Origin: Apostichopus japonicus
Taxonomy: Eukaryota; Echinodermata; Holothuroidea; Aspidochirotida; Stichopodidae
NCBI RefSeq assembly: GCF_037975245.1
Contig: NC_092570.1
Span: forward strand, 1,302,501 to 1,366,500
DNA: 64,000 nucleotides
Direction of reading: 5' to 3'
Shown here: positions 1-17,500 of the stretch, in pieces
How the letters are laid out: each line of letters begins with the position of its first letter
How positions within the stretch are numbered: the stretch's first letter is position 1
Translations under genes and position numbers: made by a program
The notes under the pieces: generated by a model
What the model was told of the DNA's origin: nothing
Database searches by the model: none
The model's input: only the letters and a program-made list of their open reading frames with translations

Positions 1-1940
1 TCAACTTCAAAACTGATAACCCTGTCTTTATTTTTGTAACGAATGATTGCCTCTCACTGAAATTAAGAAAACTGCAATGAAGATAGTGACCTTTTATTGT
101 GTACTTAGAAAGGTAAACAACAGTTTTGTCGAAAAACAGTTAAATACTGGCATTTTTCCATCTCTCGATTGGACACTCTTCAGACGTGCCTGGTTTGCCA
201 CACAGGACCTACTTCCGATCTTCTCTGAAAGTTTGCCAAAATTCTTAGGACATTTCGGTGATAACATATTCTTTAAGTGCGCCCTCTTCAATTGCTAGCA
301 TACGCCAGAGTCATTTACATATGGCAGAGCACGGTAGGCGTGATTGCAGTCCAGGAATGTATAAAGAACCCCTTTGTGTCCTATTAGCTACAATTTGCTG
401 GCACCTTACTGGACCATACTTTCGAATGGTTACATATTTTGTCTGTTCACTTATCAATTGATGGCAGTTTCTGGTGCAGATCTGGTTAATTCAAATACTG
501 GTCCATTTAATCACATAGATCTCACTCATTCATACATGTCTTGTCACTGAGATATTATACTCTGTCGACAATTTGTGCAATAATGGTATTAAAATGCCTA
601 TACCAATCCCACACTCTAGTGGCATTGAAACGAAAATTGATAGGTTGGCGGAGTGGTTCCATGAGGAAGTCTAAGCCAACCTTGTGCAATGACGACATTT
701 ATAGCTGACGTATTCAGTCCTGTAGTGAGCATTGCCTGCTATACTAGAATTATATGTACAGAGTAAGGACCCGATAGTGTGTCCTACCTTTTCGTATTAT
801 ATTGATATTTTACCTACACCCCTTGAACACCTTTATGTAATATTTATAATACCCTTGTCGTCTTAACACATGATGTATGTATATAACGAAAACAGTGTTA
901 TGATATGAAATCTCAAACCGCCAGAGCCATCGAAAGTACACTGTAGGAGTGAGACTGGGGGGGGGGGGGGGTGCTGTGGTGGGTTATTAGGCTCTTAGCC
1001 CTCGCGTAATACAACTATCCCCATTAAAATTACAACTGAAATCTTGAAATATTACCACCGTTATGTGAAAGATTAAATCAGTAGAACAACAGAAAAATAC
1101 ACAAATTACTCAGCATGCCTACTTGAACTCACAGCTGAGAACTACATGACAAAGAATACTCCGAACATGAGTAATAAGAAAATAAGAACTTTAATAACCA
1201 TGCCAATAAGCTTTGATCATTTAGCGAGATCGCGCTGAATAGCTGGAACCTTTCCCACAAAGTACGAAAATGAAGGAACTATATTTCACTTTCTACCATA
1301 TGTTAAATAAACTTTCCTACATAGCTTTTGACGTAATTGAAGAAAAGGTTTAAATGAGATTCAGTTAAAATCAATTTTTACGGTGATTGCTTTAACGTAC
1401 AAGCCTATATAGTCGTCTCAAATGATGTCACTTTATTTATAACCTCTCGGTTAAAAACACGAATTACTCCACTTGTTGTTCCAGACAGCAACTTCTGATT
1501 CCTCCTTTCTGGCCCAAGGTCGTTATCCTGAAATGTTTGATTCTACGTCTTTTGATATACTTCATCAAGACACATGCATAACGACAAATACATTTGAAAA
1601 AAGAACCCTCCGGCATTTTTATCATTAAAATTCTTCGCCATTAGTAGCACCAGATGTCACAGTGTTCTTTAGAACAGTCGCCTCCGATGCAACTTTGTGA
1701 TTCAGTACATACAGATGTTTTTAAATGGGGGAGGCGTAGAAAACGAAGATGGGTATTCAACGATGGCTTTACATGAGATGAATAACGGGTGATTGAGGCA
1801 TCGAGAAAATGTGAGGGTGATAGTACTAATAATAATAAAAGAAAGTCCATGCATGGTATATACATGCATGCAACTAGATGGTATACGAACCACGCAAATA
1901 TCCGGGATCACATATCAAGCATTATTCACCTTAATTCAAC
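1..1940. other. Gene-free stretch
   Basis: No exon, RNA gene or complete mobile element recognised. A poly-G run of about 14 lies near 958-971. Short open frames here show no family resemblance. Confidence 0.5.
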
Positions 1941-1947
1941 CAAAGGG

Positions 1948-2032
1948 ATGATAATGATGGTGGTGATGGTGATGATAGTTATGATGATGACGCCAGTAAT
2001 GATGATGATGATGGTCATGATGATGGTGATGG

Positions 2033-2116
<84 letters not shown>

Positions 2117-2272
2117 CGATGGCGATGATGATGATGATGATGATGACGACGATGATGATGGTGATGATGATGATGATGATGACGATGGCGATGATGATGA
2201 TGATGGTGGTGTTTATGATGATGATGATGTTGATGACGATGGCGATGACGATGACAATGACGACGACGACTA
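1948..2272. repeat. GAT/ATG trinucleotide microsatellite
   Basis: Long (ATG)n tract with interruptions such as gacgatggcgatg at the right end. It creates apparent poly-Met and poly-Ile frames on both strands that are not genes. Confidence 0.97.
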
Positions 2273-6425
<4,153 letters not shown>

Positions 6426-6429
6426 GTAG

Positions 6430-7157
6430 GAGCCAAGATCCGTATAGTCGTACAACGAGCCAAGATCAGTATAGTCATACAACGAGTAAAGAAACGTATA
6501 GTCGTACAACTATCCATCGCAAGTGATCCACTTGTCTTCAAGTAGCAATCAAGATACGTATAGTCGTATAACAACTATCCAAGTTCCGTATAGTCATACA
6601 ACGAGTAAAGAAACGTATAGTCGTGCAACTATCCATCGTAAGTGGTCTACTTGTCTTCAAGTAGCAATCAAGATACGTATAGTCGTATAACAACTATATC
6701 CAAGTTCCGTATATAGTCGTACAACGAGCCAAGATCTGTATATAGTCGTAAAACTATCCATTGTAAGTGATCTACTTGTCGCTATATGTAGGAGTCAAGA
6801 TCCGTATTGTCGTACAACGACTCAAGATCCGCCTAGTCGTTCACCAAGAGTCAAGATCCGTATAGTCGTACAACTATCCAAGTTCCGTATATAGTCGTAC
6901 TACGAGCCAAGTTCCGTATAGTCGTACAACTATTCTTTGTAAGTGATCTACTTGTCGCTATATGTAGGAGGCAAGATCCTTATAGTCGTACAACTATCCA
7001 TCGTAAGTGATCTACTTGTCGCTCTGGTAGGAGTCAAGATCCGTAAAGTCGTACAACGAGCCAAGATCCGTATAGTCGTACAACTATCCATCGTAAGTAA
7101 TCTACTTGTCGCTACGTAGGAGTCAAGATCCGTAGTCGCATAACTATCCATCGTATA
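6430..7157. repeat. Layered minisatellite based on tagtcgtacaac
   Basis: Short units (aagatccgtatagtcgtac plus aacgagcc or aactatcc) are nested in longer ones. The left part repeats a block of about 125 bp ending catcgtaagtggtctacttg and cttcaagtagcaatcaag; the right part repeats catcgtaagtgatctacttg and cgctatgtaggagtcaag. Short open frames in it (for example 6326-6526) are by-products. Confidence 0.9.
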
Positions 7158-7159
7158 AC

Positions 7160-7996
7160 TAAACAACCAATGATCCACCCGATACACATATTAAACTACT
7201 GAGTATCGGCTGAATGATCGCACGCTGAACGACTGTTTTAAAATGTTAACGACCGGTGCTCCTGTAGGTCACATGCAATTTAACTCCCTGTGATTGGCCG
7301 GTTGTGAAACCCCGGACGCCAAATACCATTCTGGGAAATCAATATTTGCTTCACGATTTTAAAATCTCCATTTCGTCTCATATTTTCCCAACAAAATTCA
7401 AAAACTAATAAATATAATTTCCTTTAGCTAAACTATATACAGTAGGGTTTATATATATATACTGTAACGATCTCCTTCAACCATCATTTGAATTGATTTT
7501 ATTAACAGCATTTACATTTCCCTAAAATATGTTAAAAGTAGCTTCTAAAAATAACTTAATAAAGGCATCCATTCTATATACTGTATCTTACAAAAACAAG
7601 TGTTAAAAAAAATGGTTGTATATACAATCCTGACGTCATGTTTTATTTCTTTCTTATTACCAAAATGTCCTTCCTTTCTGACTAATATTGTACTAAAAAT
7701 ACCGTCATTACAGGACTGGAAATTGCCATTTTTTGCCACTGAAATGCTAATTTTGACTTAAAGAGTAATCGTATGACATATATCTTAGCGACGAAACTCT
7801 TGTGTGAAATCACTATGAAGACACGTCAGCAGTAGTCGTTGAGCCCGAAATTACAAATCAATAACTTTAATTAAATATTACTAGTTTAATTACTGGTAAG
7901 ACAAAACGATCTCGCAGCTGCGTCACACACACGTACGCGCGCATACATACACATAAATAACTGTATAATAAACTGGACTATGGACTGAACAAAAAC

Positions 7997-8027
<31 letters not shown>

Positions 8028-8047
8028 TATATATATATGTATCTATA

Positions 8048-8124
<77 letters not shown>

Positions 8125-10738
8125 TGCTTCGAGTGGATTTATTCCTGTAATACAGAAACACAAGAAGCCAATTACAAGATGGAGTGAAGGTACAAGAATT
8201 GTTTTCATAAGATGAAGTTGCTTGTCATTTGTAAGTGTATTTTTATCTTGACATCAACAGAGCAATACATTAAAAACAGAGAAATTTTATTTTCTACGGA
8301 TACGGTTGATCCAAGGCGGGGGAGATATATGTACGGTCGCAATTCCGTTTTCCGATGAAACAACAAATGTACACAAAATTGTTCATATGCTCCTCTATAA
8401 AATCGAAAAGCTTTACTCGGTGTGCTATTGCTATATAAATACTATACATCCACGTACAAATTGATATAGTCAACGTCCAGAGGGGCGGAAGGGGTTCAAT
8501 TCGGTGGGGGGGGGATGGACAGTTCGAAGAGTAGTGACAAATTTTAATTTTAATTGAAGAGGCAAACCACGAAGTTATCTCAAAACTTTCCAAAGAAATG
8601 TAAACGTCTTTAATTCCGTCCCCAAAATTCCAGTTTGGAATGTTTATCAATGAAAGGACCATTTTAAAATTTAATTTTGTTTCTTCATTTTCAACGAACG
8701 GGCACTTTCTTGCGATGCAATTTTTCAACAAAAGGGCAGTTGCTAAAATAACAAAATTGTACTGTTTTAATCAAGAAAATAATTAAGGGTTATTTTTTTT
8801 CAAAAGCAGCAAATCTAATTTATGCAAAGGAACACTCTGGAGGTTTCACAAAACGGGAGACACGTATAACCTTTGAACCTCCCCCGGCTCCACCGCCGAT
8901 CGTCAAATTGCTAATACAGATATTAAGTTGATGTTGTTAATCAATATTTATCAATACTGAAATCCTTTCATTGTGTTGTCAATCAGATTAAACTATAAAG
9001 TGCTAGCTCAAATAATACATTAAAATGTAAGTCTGAAATTTTCCAATTTCCTCTCTCTAGATATGTACATCTCAATAATGTTAGTACGCAAAACTATCTG
9101 CGCGACGAAATGTAGGGCATCGCATGAAAACATAATTTGTTTACCCATTAAAGACTCAGTTGGCGACAAAGCTAGTAATATGTCTCAATGTCTACGCTGC
9201 AGTTTTATTTTTGTAGAAAAAAATCTGTAGATTGGTAAACTTGCCGAGCAAAAAAGGAAAATAGAAAAAGAAAAAAAGTCACATGCGCATGCTGATATCG
9301 TGCTTCCGGTTGCAAACACATACTTTACACCACATCACACACACAGCGAACCGAGGGTATGAACATAACTGATAACTAATTATTCGTCTTTATGTTTATC
9401 TCTGAGTGGTTTGTGTTCATATATATATATATCCAGTTAAACAGTCGATGAGTATAAATTGACTTACAAATGAAGTCACATTAAAAGGCGACATATTTAA
9501 CAAATCTCGTATACAACATTAATGATATTCATACATTCGTCTCATTTGATACTGCGCATGTGCAAATCACGAGGCGTCCCATTACCGACATAGAATTAAA
9601 TCTGGCACCGAACTGCTAAACCGTTTATAAATCCAATCAAGTGATGTAATCCATTACTAACAGTGTGAAAAGGCATTGAAGGACGTGAGGAAAAGCCATT
9701 AATAAGAGTGTGACAAGACAGTTAAATCAATGAGAAAATATATATGGCAGAAAAAAAGGAGGGGAGGGAGGGGTGGGGGGAGGAATCGTCCAGCCGTAAG
9801 TGGTACCTTTGAAACATTGATGAATCCAAATTAAATTATGTAAAAAAAAAAATGAAACAAGTATATACATGATAATACTATGTATATGCGCAATATTACT
9901 ATTCATTTGTGATATATACATGTAAGGAATTTGAACTTCATTCCTACTAAATTGTAACTGATTTATCATTTCCAGTTTGAGATTCATATGACTGCTTTTC
10001 CATATATATACAGCGTATACACAAACCTCTATTTAGGTTAATAAAATAACGAATTGAATCGACATTCCGCATGGAGCTTGAATAAATCGTATTTGCGCTA
10101 TAAGAAGTTTTAAGTTGGCCTTGAACTTACAGTAAACATGTAAAGAACATGTACTGGGGAAGCAGATTATTGTCAGTAGCCATACAGTCAAGTTACCATG
10201 CAATATAGTACTTCCCTCGGTTTAGGCTGAAACATATTCTTGTATTATAGTTAGTAGCTCTATATAGGCGTCTTAAAATTTGAGCATATAGTTTGTATCG
10301 TGCACGATTGCAGTCTATTTTTAAATATATGATTAAGTGCATGTATGGCGTTCATCACGTAACATTACCGTGTGTGCATGATTCATTAAAAAGCATGGGC
10401 GTTCGGGAGACGTTGATTGATAAGCAAGTGGACCTACCCATTTTAATTTTGAAATAGGTAAGAAAGAAAGGGGCGGGGGAGGATAAAATACTATAGCAAA
10501 AAGACACAATTGTGTTCATTTTGGAGAATGCAGAGCATATTTTCGATATGCTAGCACCCCGCCCCCCCACTCGATCAGTTTTTCTCTAGAACATTATTTG
10601 TAAATAAAAGCCTATGGGATATACTCCATGTAAAATCGAAATATGCATGTGGCGTTAAACATATAAGGATGGTGTATTGGGGAGGGACATACGTCATTGG
10701 CTGACCGATTTCATGTATTGATCTTGATATATCGTAAT
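7160..10738. other. Gene-free stretch
   Basis: Contains one (TA)n tract and a 145-codon minus-strand frame at 8294-8731 whose composition (Ile/Tyr/Ser/Lys from AT-rich DNA) gives no support for coding. Confidence 0.5.
7998..8122. repeat. Interrupted (TA)n microsatellite
   Basis: Alternating TA broken by ataaat, gtat and ctatat variants in its left third. Confidence 0.96.
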
Positions 10739-11025
10739 CATGGTCGGATCCAGGATTTTAAAAATCCTGAGGGTGTGGATATGGGGTCGTAAGAGCTGAC
10801 TTCCATGTAGGAGGGGGGGGGGGGGCGTGTATGGGTCTTCCCTCAGATATGAAAAGGTGTGGAATTATGTATTCTGAGGCATCTTTAGGTCTATAATAGG
10901 TCTACAAGTAAGGTTTGTGCTATAATAGCTACTTTAATTTGTTATGCATCCATGGGGTCGGGGGGGGGGGGGGTGGTGGCGGGAGGTGGGGAGGGGGGGG
11001 TGTACACCCCGTGGATCCGCGCCTG
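10739..11025. mobile_element. GGATCC-ended MITE family, copy 1
   Basis: Ends CATGGTCGGATCCAGG and, inverted, CAGGCGCGGATCCAC. The interior carries the word cattctgaggcatctttagg and ggtctataataggtctac, shared with five other places in the window. Two poly-G runs are inside. No clean target duplication is visible. Confidence 0.65.
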
Positions 11026-12592
11026 GTAACGGTCAAATCCTCTTTATTACAATTTGCCATTTCTGTCGTGTATACATCTTCTTTAAACAGCCCTTGTTCA
11101 AGAACTTGACAGGAGGTCAAATATCAGAATGAATGTTTACAACTCACATTTCACTCACAGTTGCCTTATTTTACTAGCTTTGCTTGGATAGAAACTAGAC
11201 CAGTGTTTCACTCCTATTCCTAACATGTTTGCGATTTCTTCTACCCCCTTCTGAACCGCGTCACGAGCCTCGCAGTACATTTTATTTTCTATTCTTTCTT
11301 ATATTTGTTCCATTGAGTCACTTACAATTACTTGCCGTGAAGCCAGACCAAATCGTTACTCTCATAAGTGTGTATGGTTTCACCGTCGATCGATCCACTT
11401 CATTAAATTTCTCCACCGTCGATTTCACCGACCTTCCTTCCTTCTTCCTCCAGTTTTGGGGAAACAGAACGATGACGGGTTATTATCATGTGAATGGCAA
11501 TCGTTTGAAATGTTAAAGTATATCTGTATATATATATATGCCGTGCCTTCGTAACTCTGTAAATAAACCAGGCATACTTTATTAATTATATTCATCGACT
11601 TAATGTGATCTGGTGAGTCAGTCGCAGTCTGAATGTATCAAATACGTCCAATGGAAATACTGAACGAATACGATACATCTGAGAAAATACAATCCTTTTC
11701 TTTACGCCATGCACTAAACCCACAATCGGACAGAAAAGAATTAAAAACAGCAAACTTCCAACCTAAAACTGCGTGGTGAAGCTGCAAACTGCCGTCTATT
11801 TTACAACGTTGTTAAAGAGTGCCCCGCGATGGTTAGAATTAGGCTACCAACAATCTGAAATTTTGTTTGAAATAACAAAATCGACATAGTGAGACAAAAT
11901 CAAAATTATAATAATCGCCACAACCGATATACACATATATATCCTTAAAAGCGATTTCATTGATTAGAATCTGTCAAAATGAATCTTGTATAAAGATAGA
12001 AATGTACCTTGTTTACAGATACAAAAATATCTTGTTTTACAAAAAAAAAAAAAAAAAAAAAAACTACTATTGAATAGGTTCTTTCCTAATTTAGATCACA
12101 TCCAGGAAAGCCATTATAATTCGATTGAAAGAAGCATTTAGGAATCTGTAAGATTTTAAAAGCGACAAAAAACTACCCCTCCCTCACCCCCGGTGGAAAA
12201 TAAAGTTTAAATGATTAAATATTGACGTCTTTTACTATATTCGAGAAATGGTGCGTTCTAATGCATCGATAGGCTGTAAATTATGTCTCTAAGTCTACAC
12301 GCATGGTTGTGCTAATACATACTTTTAAACTTTTTGGGTTAAACAGGAGAGGGGTGTACGCCCCTCACCCTGGACGCACCCCGGCCTTAGGCCGCTCCCA
12401 TGATGTCGCATTTGATGCATTTGACGATAGATAAATATATGCAAGCAGTTGGTTCGCTTTATGGGTCCCAACCTTTGGCAAACAAAGGGCGGTTGTACAA
12501 GCTTAGACCATGCATACATGACTTATGAAATTCATCACATAACATACTTCTCATACGCATCAAATCTATTATTTTTCTTTTCTTTTTCACAG
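11026..12592. other. Upstream flank of the neuroligin gene
   Basis: Expected to hold the intron after a non-coding first exon, or promoter sequence. I see no clear core promoter; a poly-A run is at 12040-12063 and a short inverted GC-rich block at about 12345-12395. Confidence 0.4.
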
Positions 12593-12700
12593 GTGTTTAC
12601 TCCGTGTTGTGCCGGATTTATTAGGTATACATCGGGCATATATGTAAAGGTGCCTCGGATGTGTTTTATTATTCAAGTAATTTGACACTACTTAAGCAAT
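12593..12700 (+). other. 5' UTR part of the first coding exon of the neuroligin gene
   Basis: A strong acceptor (long T/C tract ending in cacag at 12592) sits 108 bp before the start codon, with in-frame stops between. This implies a spliced 5' UTR with at least one further non-coding exon upstream, which I cannot locate. Confidence 0.5.
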
Positions 12701-14323
12701 ATGAAGTCACAAATTCAGACACACGGCGTACAACTGGCTTCTGCAAAAGATGTTTTTCTCATCGCGTTTATTTTGCTCCAACTTTTGGATGATTCCTTTG
12801 CAACAGAAGCCCCAATCGTCACCATCTCGACGGGATTGGTACTTGGTAAAAGAGTTTCCTTGAGGAATGACTTTCTGGAGCAAGTTGATCAATATTTGGG
12901 AATTCCATACGCTATGCCGCCAACTGGAGATAAAAGATTTCGCGGAACTACTTATCCCGTAGCTTCATGGGACGATATTCTCAACGCTACGACCTTCGGA
13001 GCAGTATGTCCACAAGCTATTCTTGATGTCGATGCAGCAACGCCTCGATGGATACAAAAACCAATCGAAGATTCGAAACCATTCCTAGAAAAGATGGATG
13101 AGGATTGTCTGTATATCAATGTCTACGTCCCGTTACGAAGTAAGTAATATAGCCTATAACACGTTTCCTTTTCTTCTCACCGTCACTTCAATTGTAGTTC
13201 GGTTCATTCGTCCGTCCGTCCGTCAGTTTTCTGATACGCATTTAACACTCGTTCTTTGCTTTGCGATATGGAATTCATAACAAACATTCTTTCGAGTTAT
13301 CAACCTATGGAAAGGATTTGACGTAATGTTTCCTTAACGTGGAGCCAAATTATCTTTTGAGTGCCTGATTTGCTAGCTACTCGTTACGCACGTGACTAAC
13401 TCTTACATGTCATCAGTTATATGTTGTAACTGTATATGAATAACTTAGCTAGTTCAGTTTGTTTAAATGTCATATTTTCTCACAGGTCTATAGAGCTCTA
13501 TCACTTCATTGTTCATAAATACCGAACTTTACATATTTATCACCTTGCTTCAAGTCAATAAGGTTGTCGCTCGGGGTAAAAAAAACAAATGTTATGACTT
13601 TTTCGCTCCATTCGATCTAATATTGATCAAGTCATTAGTATATTGATAGTGGTAAAATTAATACTTTTGGCTTTAAAAATCTCCGTATTAAAACTTAAAA
13701 TCTAGCCTAACGTGAAAGCATGTTAAGTTGAGAGGTTCTTACCCTTTGTTCCTATATATCTCAAAAACTATTGAAAATCCTTCATAATATTCGTATGTTC
13801 CGCGAGATGCTTTGAAAATAAGATCATGAATCATTGATTCACTCAAAGTTTTCCTATGGTAAACTTTATTTGGGGTAATAAACCTCTCCAACTCATCTAA
13901 CATGCATTAACCTTCTAGGATGGGCGCGATGGGGTCGGGGGGGGGGGTGGAAGGAAACTGTACGCAACATAACGAACTCATAATATCTCTATAACTAAGA
14001 GTAAAATGTAAACGTCTTGAACTGACGCCAATGTATACCGTCTTATCAAGAAAAACACAAGCGGCCATCTTATCGTGTCCATTACCAAATCGTTTTTGTA
14101 TATACAATATGTTCAATAACAACTTAAGTGGATGCCTCCTCAAGCCCGTCTGTTTACGGTACAATATCTTCATAGCTCCGGGCATTTGTATCTTCAAACT
14201 ATTTTGAGAGTGTCATCTGGAGATATGAAGAAATGTGAAGGCAATTTACATTCCCGGTCTTTTATGAATATGCCGTGATATAGTATCTAACTTAGTGTAA
14301 CTGAGCAAATTAAAGGCCATATA

Positions 14324-14419
<96 letters not shown>

Positions 14420-14462
14420 AATATATATATATATAAATATATATAATATATATATTTATATA

Positions 14463-14555
<93 letters not shown>

Positions 14556-17500
14556 TCATAACTATAGCAACAGAGCCTTCAGGGAGAAATATAAATAGGC
14601 GGTAGATTCTAGAAAGGAGGAGGATGATAAACAGGATCTCCTTGTTATGAGAAGACAATTCTGAATCAAATTACCGAGTTTATGACAATTACTAATGCGT
14701 TACCTACTTTAGACGGCTCTTCAATCTGTGGATTAGAGGTGACTAGTGTAGTTTACTGTTGAATGTTACATTTTATCCCAATCGTGACAGATAGTGTTTT
14801 TAGTTGAAGAATTAATGTGATTACCTAAAAATAAATCAGTAATTAACTAATGAAAAAATAAACACTTGAAACCATATTCCTTGATGTTACTTTTATTGTG
14901 AATATGCTGCATGTTTGTAATGTAGTTGGTTTTGATTGTAAAATAAATACTCCACACACCAGTCAAAAAAGATTCAGTGAAGTTGTTAAAGATAATCTTT
15001 AAGGATAATTTTAGTTCGAAATTAATTTTGATAGACTCATGAAACAAATTTCCATCGGTTGAGATTCTTCAACTCTTTAAGTGTTTTTCTTTTTGGAGAA
15101 AATACCCCGTGAAGATTATGAATCAAATCGGATAAAGGCAGTCTAGCAAACAGAGATTATAAAACGATGAGTTAAGCAGATATGATTGGACTGAGAAGTC
15201 GACAGCACCATCGAATTGGTATTAAAGGAGCGTTCCTGGTTTCTATTTTAACAGCTGGAATGTCTTGAAATTCGGAAGATTTCCTATGTAATCCTACAGA
15301 AACATAGCCTGTATTAAAGTTTTTCTCTTACAGTCTAACAAACTTACAACACTTAATTCCAACCGAAAATCCTCCTTTAAAAGTCGATCAGACAAACAAG
15401 CCCAGAACAATAAGACAAAGAAAATTAATTAATTAATTAATTAATATCACATAAAATAAAAAAATGATAATAAACTTGAACAAGCGGACGCACAAATATA
15501 AATTAAATCCCCCCCCCCAAAAAAAACCTTTCACAGAAATGCGATGCATGCACTGGGGATTATTGATGTAGTAACACTTTGGTCTAAAATACACATTGAT
15601 ATGAGTTTCTAAAATTATTTTCTTTACTTTTCATAGTTTTTTTATTATATTTTTTTTCCATTGTAAACGTTCCTTTGCTATTCTCTCCAAAGGGATTGAT
15701 GGAAATATATATATTTATTCATATAGCACTTGGATTTATGTGATGTATATCCAGTTACCATGAACTGGAATTGCCATCAATAATTGAAAAAAAATGACTT
15801 CATTGCTTAAAATCGCAAAAAAAAAAAAAAAAATAGGAAAAAAAGCACCTTAAATGCCTTTCCTATCCCCATGCCATTAATCTCTTAAAAATTGGATACT
15901 TTTATCACTTTGACACAGCATTTCTAAAAGTAGAGTGTAATCTAAGGTTTTTTGTATATGCCATATTTTTTCTTCGAAATTTCCAAAGCAAACTTGAAAA
16001 CAATCTTTTAGGCATCGTTTTTATTTACACTATGGCACGCCAGCCGGGCAAGTCTCATCCAATAACGTTCTTTTCGGGTGAAGTTAAAATACGACTGATT
16101 CATTTTAGGACAATATCTTATCCTCAGAAATGTCACAGTATTTACAAAACTAATAGCTCTAACACGTTCGTTAGCAAATGAAAAAATAAACTCCAGTCTC
16201 TACGTTTATCTTTTTCTCTCAAAGAGAGTCATAAATTATCCTAGTCCGTTGATTAACTACTCTTGTCAAAGTATAGTCTTGTATTGAAAGCACAGCTGTA
16301 TTGGTTCTTCATTAGGGTTATAGTCTGACAGTCAAATTAGTGTCTTTATATCAAGACTTTGTCCTCCCTGCAACTCCGAAATATCAGGAAACTCATTTTC
16401 TGAATAACTCATGAGAGTTTAGACAGTGTCATCTAAATCAAGGTTGACTTTGCATCCACCAGGGAGCCGCCAGCTCTCGCATTACAGAAAACCACTAAAA
16501 AATTATGGATGAGGAGAGTGCAGTGCGTAGCTCCGGTTGGGAGGGGCGCAGGGGGCACAGGGGGCATGGGGAAGGGACAAACGGACACGAAAATACCACC
16601 AAAGAAAAATTGCCGGGAATATGTTAGCTTTCATGAAAAAAAATAGGTTCGAGCAATACTCTATCTCCCCCCCCCCAGAAAGGTATTTCCCCTCAAAAAG
16701 AAGGCTACCTATTCCCCTGGGAGAGGGGACAGGGGATAGGGGAGGAGTTACTATAATAGAATAGCTTAGATTCTTAGCATATTTGTACCATTTACTATCG
16801 AGTGTTTTATAGCCAGTTTATATTTTGTTATAGATTGGTATTTAATTCCAAACTTTCAGAGACCAATTGGATCACTTAAAGTGTGGTTTTAAATTATTTT
16901 CCATGGGAAAGTGGTACCTTATACATTATGCGACAGTGCAGTTTTCTATGTTATATATTGCAGTGTGAATATGGGGGAAAAAGGAGGGTGGACAATTCTG
17001 GCTTTCCGTGGGTATACGCCTCTGGTACCACGACGTCTTCAATGTTGGGTGAAGATAGGAGAAAGTGAGGGACAGGATTAGGGAGAGGGTCGGGGGGGGG
17101 GGGCAGAGGAATGTTTACAGCTTGCCTATAAAGAAGATAGCGATTTTTTAATTTTTACGTAAAGTTAAATTAATTTTTTATCGGTTAATTGAATTTTCCT
17201 TTAGCAAAATCTATATGTTCATATCTATAACTATTACAACTTCTTGTTATATTATTCAGACATACGTTCCTTTGGTCAGTAAATTGTGACAAATTAAATT
17301 TTATTTTGATGGCAGAGTGTTATCTGACCTGATTAGTGTGAGGCCATAGTGACCTCACATCAATATCAATAGCTTCCTAAGAAAATCAATTATTTAAGAG
17401 ACTGGTGTATACCATTCTGACGGTTATCTAACTCCATTGCCTGACAATTCTACCCTTGCTTGCTTGATTACGTTGAAAAAAAAACACTTAATGATTTTAG

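Noticed and set aside
8294-8731. 145-codon minus-strand frame
   Set aside because: No recognisable domain, amino-acid bias typical of translated AT-rich DNA, no convincing splice partners.
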